DNA of 64,000 nucleotides from Bryum argenteum. Taxonomy: Eukaryota > Streptophyta > Bryopsida > Bryales > Bryaceae. The stretch covers positions 34,493,364 through 34,557,363 of the forward strand of contig CM073322.1 of NCBI GenBank assembly GCA_037043015.1, written 5' to 3'. The notes beneath the pieces are model-generated. The model searched no databases, was not told the origin of the DNA, and saw nothing but the letters and a program-made list of their open reading frames with translations. Position numbers and translations under genes: made by a program. Every line of letters begins with the position of its first letter. The first letter of the stretch is position 1. Of this stretch, positions 35,225 through 46,416 are shown one piece after another.

Positions 35225-37452
35225 GTTGGATGCATTTGCTCGTTATTTTGATTGCTTTTTCTTGTATTCTTGTGAGGGATTGGAATTGAAGGAAAAGGAC
35301 CAGCTTACTATAAATAGTAAGCTGTGATTTCTTGCTCAATTTTTTGTCAAGTCTTGCTCAATTTTTGGTGTTTTGCTTAGGTGATTGGCGACTTGGTGGG
35401 GGTTGGGGTCTTTCCCTCATTTGTTGTAGCTTGGGATTAACAATATTTAATGTGATTTAGTAATTAGGTTGAAAAGGGCTTGCTTGAACTTGTGATTAAT
35501 TTAATTTCGATTGATTTGCATGTGGTAATTAGACATAGTGGTTCTAACCTCCTTGTCAAAGTATTGTGTGGTGTGAAGGACGAAGACTTGGGGTTGGGGA
35601 AGTGATACAAGGAGACTTGGTTGATGAAGGTAGGGGCAGATTACTAATTATAGTAATCTGTGGTTTTGTACCTCATACACAAAATACCGGTTTTCCTTAA
35701 AACCAATTTCATTTGTCGTATTTTTTGCTTGCAATTGTTTTGGAAGTATGTAAAGAATGGGTTGGTTGTGAAGCCAAGACCGGACGAGGTTTTCGTAAAT
35801 CTTTGTTGTTGAATTTTGTGGGGGGGGTAACTTAGTGAGCCGGCTGATCCGGACACGAAGTGGGGTTGTTGGCCATTTGGCCTAACCCACTTGTGTTGTA
35901 ATTGTGGGCGTTTTTGGGTTCTCTTGTACCAAGGGAGTTTTTGGGGGTTGTCTTGTGTTACCGCTCAAATATTGAGCGTCAAGGGGGGTCTCCCCCTTGC
36001 CTATTTGTAGTCTTGGGAGATTGAGGGCAGATTACTATTTATAGTAATCTGCCATCTCTCACAAGGCGCCCGGTGAGTGTTTTTAACACTTCGTGCCCAA
36101 CCCTAGTAGGAAGGGACACCGGCGTAGCCCCCTCGGGGGCGAAAGTGAATTGTTCTTACCATTTGGGTGAGGATTCACTTGTGTTTAGGTTGGCAATTTT
36201 CCAACCGAAAATAGAGGTTCACCGTTGTTGGGTGACTTCTATTCGTGTGTAGTAGTTATTTTTTCATAGGTTTTTGTATATGGTGAGGTCGGGTTAATCA
36301 CCGGCGGGACCATTTTTATCGTTTGCAATCGAAACCGTTGGCAGTGATGCCCCAACGGTTTTGAGAGTTTGTTTTTGCAGGTTGAACCCACAGGTTGCCC
36401 TTCACCCGTCCATCGAGACTTTCGTGGTCCAACCGTTGTTTTCACCTAATCATTTAAAAATCTTTGTAACCCTCTCGTGGGTCCGGAAGCCCAATCGGTA
36501 AATTGGGAGTGGACCGGGTGATGCCGCCCATTCAAGAACCGGCACGGGGTTCTTGAGTGGTTACCACTCCCGAGACGTGCACCATCACGGTAAGGGGCGG
36601 AGGACCATTTGTTTACAATCGTAGTAAAAAACTCGTGTTAAAATTTACCAAGCTTAAATTGAAGTCCTTGTATGCTGCCTTGTTTTTCCCTTGGTCTTTT
36701 TAGAGTCCTTAGAGGTCCCGGTTGCTTGATTTAGGTCGAATCTAGCTTAGTAAGCTTGCGGGGTTTTCTAGGCCTCTTTATTCATAACAATTAGACTAGG
36801 GGTTAAGGAAGTTAGGGGACTTGGGAAGTGTGGGACCGAGGAGGTACTTGGGACATTGGCACGGTACGAAACAATTTTATCCGTTACCTTCACTCTTCGC
36901 CCATGGGAGGAGTGCGAGTGGAAGGAAAAGGGTGTGTGGCTTAAGCCCGACGTGGTGCCGGGGTGCACAACCCGGTATCAACGATCACCTTTTCCCTCCG
37001 TGCTTACCAAATCTGAGGGCACCGTGGGCTAAAGGCTTCGGCCTTCTCCCGCTTCGGCAGTACGTGCACGGTGATTTAGGGGAGATCCGGCCCATAGCCG
37101 GGAGGGGTACAAGGCTGCCGATCTCCTCCCTTCTTATTTGGGCACTCTTAGAAAGGGTCAAGGGATTATCTATTGTCATTTTTACCATGTCCATTACCGG
37201 TTACTTTTATCGTGTCATCTCATTTACCTAAGCGAGTTAGGGAGTTACACTTAGAATTGACTTCGCGGCCATTAAGGGGACCGATCGATTGGTTTAAGTT
37301 CAACAAAGATTGGGTTTTCCACCTACTAGTTAGTAGTGTGGTTTATCCCCCAAGTTTCCTTCTACCTAGGTGAATTCCCCATCGATAGGGTGACATCGGC
37401 GCTAATTTCTCCGGTAGTTAATACTCAATGACGACCAAAGGAGCAATCGCCA
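35225..37452 (+). other. Second 5' leader with dyad repeats
   Basis: No gene. Dyads lie at 35,301, 35,637 and 36,028. The first 550 bases differ from the E1 leader except for the dyads, then similarity becomes high from about 35,772 (AGCCAAGACCGGACGAGG). Confidence 0.75.
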
Positions 37453-40400
37453 ATGGTAACACTCCGATCGGGAAGATCGTACCGTGAATTACCATCACAC
37501 AAGGGTACGCAAGGTAGATTTAGTCAAGTAGTAGGAGCTCAACCTAAGGAATTGGAAGGTGGGACCCCAGAGGTAGAAAACCCCTCGATTCCGGTGGTAC
37601 CAGTTGGTCCTATTCTCATGGCGCAACCATTCAACCCGGGCGCCCCGATACCCCCGGTGGCCCCTGACCCGGCGGATGCAATGATGGCCCCACGAGGGCT
37701 TCCAATAGTAATGCCCGTGGGGTTAGCACCGCGGGGCATGCCCATGCACCTTCCAAAGTTCTCCGGGATGGCTCACGAGGACCCCTCCAATCATATTGAG
37801 AGGTATATTGAAACCCTCGTGACCAATGTCATTCCCGAAGAAGAATATTGGTTGGTTTGGTTTTCCACTACCTTAGAGGGGGCGGCATATGAGTGGTACC
37901 GCTCACACGCACCCGGAACGTTTGTGGATTGGCCGACCATACAAACGGCCTTTTTAAGGCAATTTAGGCCCGAGACCGGGCAACAAAATGCCTTGGTGGC
38001 CCTCACGGAGATAAGGCAAGGCCCCACCGAGGGTATTACGGAGTATATACGCCGGTTTAATACGGTGGTAACAAGGTTCGTGGGCAACCACTTGACCGAT
38101 GACACCATCCGGTATTACTTCATCCAAGGATTCAACAAACAATCCACAATCCGGGATGTGTTGAACTCCATGCCCCGAACGGTGGGTGATGCCCAAACCG
38201 CTGCCCGCCGAGTTGAGAGCATAGAGAAGGAGAATAACCGAATGTGGGCCCGATCGGTGGCTCCGGTTCCTTCATTTATCCCCACTCACTACGAACCTCC
38301 TCATAGGGAGGGTCAAAACCCGGGGGAGCCATCTAGGCCTATGGCACCATATACCCCGGTTATGTTCAAACCCAACCCTTGATTCAAGGCCACCGCTCCT
38401 CAACTTCAATGGCACCCTCAACCGGAACCTCCTAAGGTGGACCGGTTGGCGGAATTAGAGGAACGGTTTAAAAGGCCAATGATGATCTTAAGGTGGATAT
38501 GATGAACACCATCAAGTCTCTAGGGGACCAATTGACCATGGCCATTAATGCTAAAAGCATGAATGCACCACCACCGTAAGTGAGACCGGGTACACCCGTC
38601 TAACCTTTGGTGCACAAATTGCCGGCAATTTGGTCATACTCCCCGATTTTGCCCAAGTCCACCTAATCCAAGCCCGTATGTCCCACCACATAGCCGGCCT
38701 ACACCGCCCAAACCAACCGGGGGTAATCCACCATTACCAAAAGGACACACCGTGCCCTACATGTGGGCGATTTCACCCCATTGGTCCGGGAAAGTGTTGG
38801 GTGGAGACCGGCGTGGTGTGTGACAATTGTGGGGACAACCACCCCACCGAGCGATGCTTCCGCCAAAAAAAGGCAAAGCCGGAAGCCGCTCCGGGGGCTT
38901 CAAGCTCCTCAACCCCCAACCAAGGTTTCTTTTATGATAAGTCGGGACAAGGGTACCTTTTACAAACATACCCGTCTCCATGGTATCCAATGGCTCCTAC
39001 TAGTTATGTTCCACCACCGTCGGACCAAAGCCAAGGTGCGGGACCAAGTAATCCCCCGGTCCAATATTACATGGGGATGCAACCGGTCCCCTAGTGCTCC
39101 ACCGCCGGCGGTATACGCCAACCCAATGGTCTCCCAAGACGTCCGGAATAGCGTTGTACCTCCCGGTGGTCCTTCGACCGCGGGGGTCATCCCAAACGCG
39201 GCCCACCCCCCTATGCATCAAAGTATGCATTTGATCATACATGAGGAGGTGGACACCGTGGTTGCTATGGTAGTGGGGGAACCGGTTGAACACCATGTGG
39301 CGGTCATGACACGGCAACAAAGGGCCAATAATCCACTTCTTGATACAATATCCCGAGAGGGTAGTGACTCGGAAGAGGAACCGGATATCCCGGCCGTGAA
39401 GGAATTTTTGAGGAGTCAATTGCATGAGTTTTCCTCGGACCCACCTTTGGACCAACCCTCAATGGAGGGTATCCAATTAGAGCCTCTTGATGATGAGGTA
39501 GAGGACCTCTATCGGTTTGTAGACACGGCGGAGTCCGGACACCGGGATCCCCTAGGGCCACCGGCTCAGGGTACCCGGGTGTTCAACCCGGCGGCGGATT
39601 ATGACCTTTGGACGGATCTTTGTACCATTAGGGCTAATATATCCATAGCCCAACTTATCCGGGTAGCACCCTCATTGAGGAAGGAGTTCAAAGAAGGGGC
39701 GACAATGCCCCGGAGACCTCGGAAGGTGGTAATGGCCGCTAAAATGTACACTAGCCCGTTGATAGATGACGGTGCCTTCGAGATTGATGTCTCTATTTTG
39801 GATAGAATCATCCCGGGCGCCGTTGTTGACAACGGTAGTGGCATCAACGTCATGTCGTCCATCACCATGGCTAAGCTAGGCTTGGACATTACCGGCCCTT
39901 CCCCTTACATTGTCAAAGTGGCGGACCAACGTCCAATTACGCCACTTGGCGAAATCGCCAATTGCCACATGGAAGCGGGAGGGGAAGTCTATCCATTGAC
40001 TTTCCATGTATTGAAGCTTGAGACTAGTAAGGCCGCTTATCCCATCCTTTTAGGGAGGGATTGGTTGAGAAGGGCCAACGCCGACGAGCGTTGGTCCATC
40101 AATCAATCAACGTTGCAATTTGGTCCGCCGGGAAACCGATCAATGGGGACCATCGGGTGTCGGGTACCCACCTCTTTAGGAACACTTGGAGAAGTGCCTA
40201 AAACCATGCCATCCACCGATGGTGAACACGTGGACCTTATACACCCCGCGTTGGTCCCGGGAATCAACCCCATCGATTTAGGCCCGATTAGAAACCTTGG
40301 GCCGGGACTTTATGATTGGGAGGATGACGGTGAATTTGCCACATGGCTTCGGGATCATCCCGAGGACCTTGAAACCCCTAGGTTACAATCGGTGAATGTC

Positions 40401-41271
40401 ATCACTACCATGAGAGTTTTGGAAGAACCGGTAGGCCTATACCCCGGGATAACAACCTTGGTTGATGAGGGTAACTATGAGGTGGTCTACAACCTCGAGA
40501 TAGACGGAACCCAAAACCTCGGTTTTGAAGGGCTAATGGAAGAGGAAGAAATACTCCCTCCTCCCCTTCATTTCCGCAAAACCTCCACTAACTTAGAGGT
40601 GGGTTCTGATTTACCTATTTACCCCGCGGTGCCAAGTGATTGGTATCACGGCCCCACCAACCCGGTCACGGTCCCAATCAACGATTGCGTAGATGTGGAC
40701 GTGTCTTTAAAGGGCGAAGAGCCCCGCCTCATAAAAATGGGGGCTCAATTAACCCCGGAAGAAATTGAGCGGTTCAAAGGTCTTGTCCTCGAATTCCGGG
40801 ATATTTTTGCTTGGTCCTATAAAGACCTCAAGGGCATCCCACCGGAGATTGCCCAACACACAATTCCCCTACTTCCGGGGTCCATACCGGTCCGGCAAAA
40901 GGAACGCCGAATGAACCCCCGCCTCCAACTCGTGGTCAAAGCCGAGTTGGAAAAGCTCTTAGAGGCGGGTTTCATTAAATCGGTGGAAATCACGGATTGG
41001 GTGTCCCCTATGGTGCTTGTGAAGAAGAAAAATGGGAAGTTAAGGGTGTGCATCGACTATCGTCGTTTAAACAAAGCCACCCAAAAGGATCACTTCCCCC
41101 TTCCATTTGTGAACCAAATCTTGGATGAGGTGGCGGGGCATGAGCTCTACACCTTTCTAGATGGATACTCGGGATATAACCAAGTATCCATCCATCCCGA
41201 TGACTATCACAAAACCGCTTTCACAACTCCGTGGGGGACGTTCATCTATGTGGTCATGCCCTTCGGGTTGT
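37453..41271 (+). pseudogene. Second gag-protease-RT(5') segment, truncated at the same RT position
   Basis: This has the same domain order as the first segment. Gag starts at 37,453. The frame is broken near 38,370, and a long uninterrupted stretch runs from about 39,110 to 41,271 covering the end of gag, protease (D-N-G-S-G near 39,825) and the N-terminal half of RT. It stops at M-P-F-G-L where LTR C begins. Substitutions against the first segment are scattered up to about 39,920 and then vanish, leaving mainly homopolymer length differences. Confidence 0.85.
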
Positions 41272-43328
41272 TGTGAACCCGCGAAACGGTTCACTGTAGC
41301 GGGAATACGTTCCCCGCAAAGTTTAGCGCGTAATTATCAAGTTTCCATGGTTTAATTAGTCTTTTTAGCTCATTTCGTAGATTCACGAGATACCCATGGT
41401 CTCATAAGGGGTTTTGGCACAAGCGGCCGTTCTTGTTCTAATTTATACCTAATTAGTATTTTTGATAAATGCCAATATATTAAATGGCAAGTTTTAGTAT
41501 GTTTTAGCAAATATGTATTCATAAGTAGGGCCCGGGTTGCCCCATTTTTGCCTTTACCTTCTACAAAACTCCTAGTACAAAGGGGTGCCTTTATCTTGCC
41601 CAAGGGGTTAGGAAATACTAGGGATGGAAGTCCGTCCAACTGGACGGATGAAATCCGCCCAATTGGACGGATGAAGCTTTTGCTTCAACCTCCCTGGATC
41701 AGCCAGGGAGGAGAGGAGTTGGAAGAGAGGCCGTTAGGCTGTTTTTTTGTGTGTGCGTGCATTTTTTTGGTGTGATTTTGGTTGTGAGGAGATTCAAGGT
41801 TTCTTGAGTGGATCGTTGTGTGTAGGGTTGTGTGAGAAAAAACAATCGTGAGCAAGGAGTGCTAACAAATCTGTAGCGGAAGGGGGGCCAGCGACGGCAA
41901 CCTAGCCCGACGGCGACATCGCGATGACTTCCCGGCGAAGCGGAGCACGGATCGACACGAGTCGAGGCCGCCGTTAGTCTGAGCGAGTGGTACGGAGCGA
42001 CGACCGGGCGGTCGGATTCCGCAGCCTCGGAGGATCGGCTCCGGCAAGGTCGGGCAGCGGCGGCGTCGGAGTCGATCGGCCGCGCCCGAAGGTGGGCGGC
42101 GCCGCTACAACGATCAACACGATCACGAGATCGGCTCCCGGCAAGGTCGGGCAAGCGTCGGAGTCGATCGGCCGCGCCGAAGGTGGGCGGCGCCACAACG
42201 ATCAACACGATCGCGAGGATCGGCGTAGGCTACGGCGCCGACTCGCCGTCGGAGTGAGCACGCAGCGCCAACATCGGCAAACGAACAGGCGGAAGGTGGA
42301 TCGGTTCACCACCGCGACGGAGCTTGGAGAGAAGCGTGTGCAACGGCAAAGATCGGCCCACCCAGCGGAAGCTCGTGCGGCCCGACACCGCGTAAGCTCG
42401 TGCGGCTCCGACACCGCGGCTCGTGCGGCATCGACTAGGCTAGCCGGCGTTCCACCCCCGCACGGTGACCACGACGCGGCGAACATCGATACCGACGGCG
42501 ACGCCGTCATCGAAGCTGGAGCACGCAGCCAGCAGAGGTACCGTCACGTCGGGGGAGCCAGCAGTTGCTTCGACGGAGCTGCAGTCTGCTTCGACAGAGC
42601 ACGCGGCTAGCAGAGTGACAAAATGACCACGCGTAATCATCAAAAAGGGAGCCACCTTCTTCGTGTTTGGCCTAAATTGTTTGTGATTTGTTGTTGCTAG
42701 GATCTTGATGTCACAGTAAGTAGACTTTGAATATTGGATCTAAGAGAAAGGCAAGATTAAATTGCCACCCAAAAAGAATAGTTATGTATGAATTGTTTGA
42801 ATTTGGAATGGTATGATTGTGAGTTGTGTGGTTGCGCATGTTCCGCTTGTTGTTGCTGAATTGTATTCTTGGGGGCACGGGGTGTGAATTGAGCGCGGAA
42901 GCGCTGTCCGATTTGCCCCGGTCCTTAGGGTGAATTAATTGCATAATTTTGATTAGCATTTTAGGGTTTCTGTCGGTGTGCGGAAACGCTGCCCGTTTTA
43001 GGGCTGAATTGGTAGAACTTAAGTAAAAGTTAGGAGGTTAAAGCCGGCACGCGGAAGCGCTGCCCAAAAAACTTCCAACCAACACTAACCTATGCCTAAG
43101 CTAGAATTGTAGGATTCATGACTTATTAACCTTCATGTGGTAGGGGGTTAAAGGGAACCAAGAAGAAGGAAATTTTATATAGGTTGAGATCTGGGTAAGA
43201 AGTGAAAGGCACGCTGAAATTTAGGAGAAAGTCAAGGAACATTGCTTGGAAGGCCAATTTGTATTGCATTCCAATCCCACGGCCCAACCTTGTGACTTAA
43301 ATACCGGTTCACGGGATTTGGGCTCACA
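41272..43328 (+). repeat. LTR C, behaves as a solo LTR inside RT (2,057 bp)
   Basis: Flanked by GTTGT at 41,267-41,271 and 43,329-43,333, it starts TGTGAACCC and ends GGGCTCACA, directly followed by the rest of RT and not by a primer site. Skipping it leaves the RT reading frame continuous (F-G-L before, C-N-A-P-S-A-F after). Confidence 0.9.
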
Positions 43329-43333
43329 GTTGT

Positions 43334-45528
43334 GCAACGCACCATCGGCATTCCAACGAGTCATGACGTCCATCTTTTTTGATCTCCTCCATAAGTCTAT
43401 GTCGGTTTTCATTGACGATTTTAGCACCCAAACAAGTGCATTAGAACATTACGCAATGTTGCGTGAGTGTTTTGTGCGGTGCCGTCGAAACCGCCTCTCC
43501 TTAAATCCCGCCAAGGTGTACCTAGGGGTACAAAAAGGGGTATTGTTGGGCTACGTGGTTTCCAAGGCCGGCAAGGAACCGGACCCCGAAAAGGTTGAAG
43601 TGATTCTCAACCTTGAACCCCCAACTTCGGTCAAAGGCGTACAACGTGCTCTTGGCCATTTTGGGTGGTATCGGGACATCATGGCCGATTATGCCACGGC
43701 CGCGATACCTTTGACCAACCTCACAAGGAAGGAGGTCAAATTTGAGTGGACCCGTGAGTGTCAAGAGGGTTTTGATGCCCTCAAGACCAAGTTGACCTCC
43801 TATCCATGCCTTGTACCCCCCAATTGGGATATCCCCATTTATGTGTATTGTGATGCATCGGCGGTAGCCGTGGGTTCTACATTGTGTCAACCACATGGAC
43901 CTAACGGCAAGGACCGCCCCGTGGCATTTGCTAGCCGCCAATTAACCGCCGCGGAAAGGAATTATTCCACCACGGAAAGGGAATGTTTGGCCATGGTGTT
44001 TAGTGCCAAGAAATTTAGGCATTACTTACTCATGAATCCCGTGGTGTTTTTTGTTGACCATTTAGCGTTACGCTACATGGTTAACAAACCCGACCTTAGC
44101 GGTCGGGTGGCACGATGGGTTTTGCTCCTAGAGGAGCTAGATTATACCGTGGAGTACAAACCCGGCCGCTTGCATCTTCAAGCGGACCACCTCTCACGAT
44201 TGTCCGAAGCAATGGGCATGGTTGACATCGAGGATGAACTTCCCGATGCCAACCTTTTCTCCATCACGGTGACCCCCACGTGGGACACCTATATTGCGGA
44301 GTTTTTGAGTACGCAAAAACTCCCCGATCACCTAGATGCCAATGAGCGGCGCAAAATCCGTGTCAATAGTCGCCACTATGCTATTATAGCAAACCGGTTG
44401 TACCGGCGGGGCATTGACGGGGTCCTACGTCGGTGTGTTAGTGAGCCCGAGGCATCACGCATAATTGTGGCATGCCACGATGACATTTGCGGCGGGCATT
44501 TTTCGGGCCGTCTCACCGCTCAAAAAATCCTTAGAGCCGGGTACTTTTGGCCCACCATGTTTGCCGATGCCCACCGGCACGCCACCAAGTGTGACGCATG
44601 CCAACGGTTCGCTCGGAATGACCTCCACATGGCGTTCCCTTTAATACCCTCGCTACCCTTGCTTCCTTTTGAGAAGTGGGGAATAGACTACGTGGGCCCG
44701 GTGCACCCCACGTCATCACGCCAAATGGCGTACATCATTCTCGCGGTCGATTATTTGACCAAATGGGTAGAGGCCAAGGCGGTCAAAGTGGCAAATAAGA
44801 AAACCACGGCACTCTTTTTGTTTGAGAATGTGTTTTCTCGTTTCGGGGTGCCACGGGTTTTGGTTAGCGACCGGGGTACCCATTTCCTCAATGACCTCAT
44901 TGAGGAACTTACCACAACTTACGGGATTGATCACCGTAAAACCACCCCTTACCATCCTCAAACCAACGGCCTAGCCGAACGATGTAATCAAACCATCGTG
45001 AGGATTTTGAGGAAGACTATCCATGACAACAAACGGGATTGGGATACCAAACTCAATGCCGCTTTGTGGGCATATAGGACCACGTTCAAGGTCACCACAA
45101 AGCAAACCCCGTTTGCCCTAGTCTATGGGATAGAGGCGGTTTTACCCATCGAAATCGAAATCCCATCCTTGCGCATAGCAATCGAGGCTAGAATCCCCAT
45201 TTCGGACTCTATCCACGATCGAGTCCTCATGCTTGAAGGGTTGAGCGAGACCCGGCGCCTTAGCGCTCAACACATTGAGACAATGGCTCGGCGCCGCAAG
45301 TTGGCTTTTGACAAGCTTCATAAGAAGCGGGTATTAGCTCGAGGAGACTTAGTCATGCTCCAAGATGCCACAAGGATGGAATTTCCGGGCAAATTCGATG
45401 CCATATGGCTAGGCCCATTTGAAGTACGGGATGTCCGTCCAAACAACACCGTCCAACTCGCGACATTAGATGGCGCCCCTTTCCCCGCTCACACAAATGC
45501 CGAGCGGTGTAAGTTGTACCACATGTGA
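43334..45528 (+). CDS. Gypsy pol, 3' part: RT(3')-RNase H-integrase
   Basis: An uninterrupted frame begins C-N-A-P-S-A-F-Q. The RT active-site box reads V-F-I-D-D (about 43,408). RNase H has V-Y-C-D-A-S-A (about 43,850) and T-T-E-R-E-C-L. The integrase has an H-H-C-C finger (C-H-D-D-I-C-G-G-H-F...K-C-D-A-C-Q-R, about 44,470-44,610) and the DDE triad in G-I-D-Y-V-G-P, V-S-D-R-G-T-H-F and N-G-L-A-E-R. There is no chromodomain at the C-terminus (…E-R-C-K-L-Y-H-M). This is the distal half of E1 pol, separated from its N-terminal half by LTR C. About 95 bases lie between its stop and LTR D, with no clear polypurine tract. Confidence 0.92.
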
Positions 45529-45622
45529 CCGTGCGAGCCCAATGGGAGAATTTGCCTACCAGCTTCGAGACCCTGAGTCCGTTGCATTTTTAGGCAAAAA
45601 TGCCCCGCAGATGGTCGACACC

Positions 45623-46087
45623 TGTGAACCCGCGAAATGGTTCACTTTAGCGGGAATACGTTTCCCGCAAAGTTTAGCGCGTAATTATCAAGTTTCCATG
45701 GTTTAATTAGACCTTTTAGCTCATTTCGTGGATTCACGGAATACCCATGGTCTCATAGGGGGTTTTGGCACAAGCGGCCGTTCTTGCTCTAATTTATACC
45801 AATTTAGTATTTTTGATAAACGCCAATATATTAAATGGCGAGTTTTTAGTATGTTTTAGCGATTACAGTAGGGGTTGGGTTGCCCCTTTTTGCCCTTACC
45901 TTCTACAAAACCCCTAGTACGAAGTGGGGTGCCTTTATCTTGCCCAATGGGTTAGGAAACACTATGGATGGAAGTCCGTCCAACTGGACGGATGAAATCC
46001 GCCCAATTGGACGGATGAAGCTTTTTGCTTCAACCTCCCTGGATCAGCCAGGGAGAGGGGGAGTCAGGAGAGGAGCCGTTAGGCTAG
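45623..46087 (+). repeat. LTR D, 3' LTR of E1, cut by element 2
   Basis: It matches LTR A from its TGTGAACCC start to ...GTTAGGCTAG with about two differences in 465 bases, then stops where element 2 begins. The remaining 1.6 kb is missing from the window. Confidence 0.9.
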
Positions 46088-46145
46088 GGACGTTGCTACC
46101 GTGTGAGCGTTGAGCGTTGAGCGGTGAGCGGTGAGCGGTAAGGTT
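46088..46145. repeat. Left terminal repeat of element 2
   Basis: About 15 unique bases, then seven-base units GTGAGCG, TTGAGCG, TTGAGCG and GTGAGCG repeated. Compare element 1 at 6,109. Confidence 0.75.
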
Positions 46146-46416
46146 TTGAATTTTTAGTGGGGAGTTTGTATTTTAGCAAAAATATTTCTAAAAATAGTTT
46201 TTTCAAAAAAATTTGAGAATAATTTTCGAATATTCTCAAGAATATTTGAATATTCTAGACTTATAACCGTGGATTTAGTGACCCAAACCCGTGGAAATAA
46301 GGCTGAAATTCCCTGAATTTTGTGAGACTTGAGCGGCAAAACTCGACAGCAAATCACAAATTTTTAAATGTTAAGAGGTTTCTAAGGTAATATTTCTAAG
46401 TGAGTAGTACTTTGAG

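Larger units (their letters stand above)
25033..46087 (+). mobile_element. Ty3/gypsy retrotransposon complex inserted in MTase copy I
   Basis: Outer element E1 has LTR A (25,033-27,088) and the start of LTR D (45,623-46,087), with gag, protease and the first part of reverse transcriptase in between. The RT is broken at GTTGT by LTRs of another subfamily (B 33,156-35,202; C 41,272-43,328). The segment leader-gag-PR-RT(5') occurs twice (27,089-33,155 and 35,203-41,271, 6,067 and 6,069 bp). The remainder of pol follows at 43,329. No chromodomain follows the integrase, and the primer site is tRNA-Asp-like, which fits the Athila/Tat side of plant gypsy elements. Confidence 0.85.

Noticed and set aside
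33156-43328. A simple complete nested gypsy element with LTR B and LTR C as its 5' and 3' LTRs
   Set aside because: Its pol would end at exactly the residue where the host element's RT is interrupted, and RNase H and integrase would be missing. The shared GTTGT break points to recombination instead.
46088-46145. Heptamer repeats as telomere-like sequence
   Set aside because: The units (GAGCGTT/GAGCGGT) are not TTTAGGG, are few, and coincide with transposon ends that have inverted partners.
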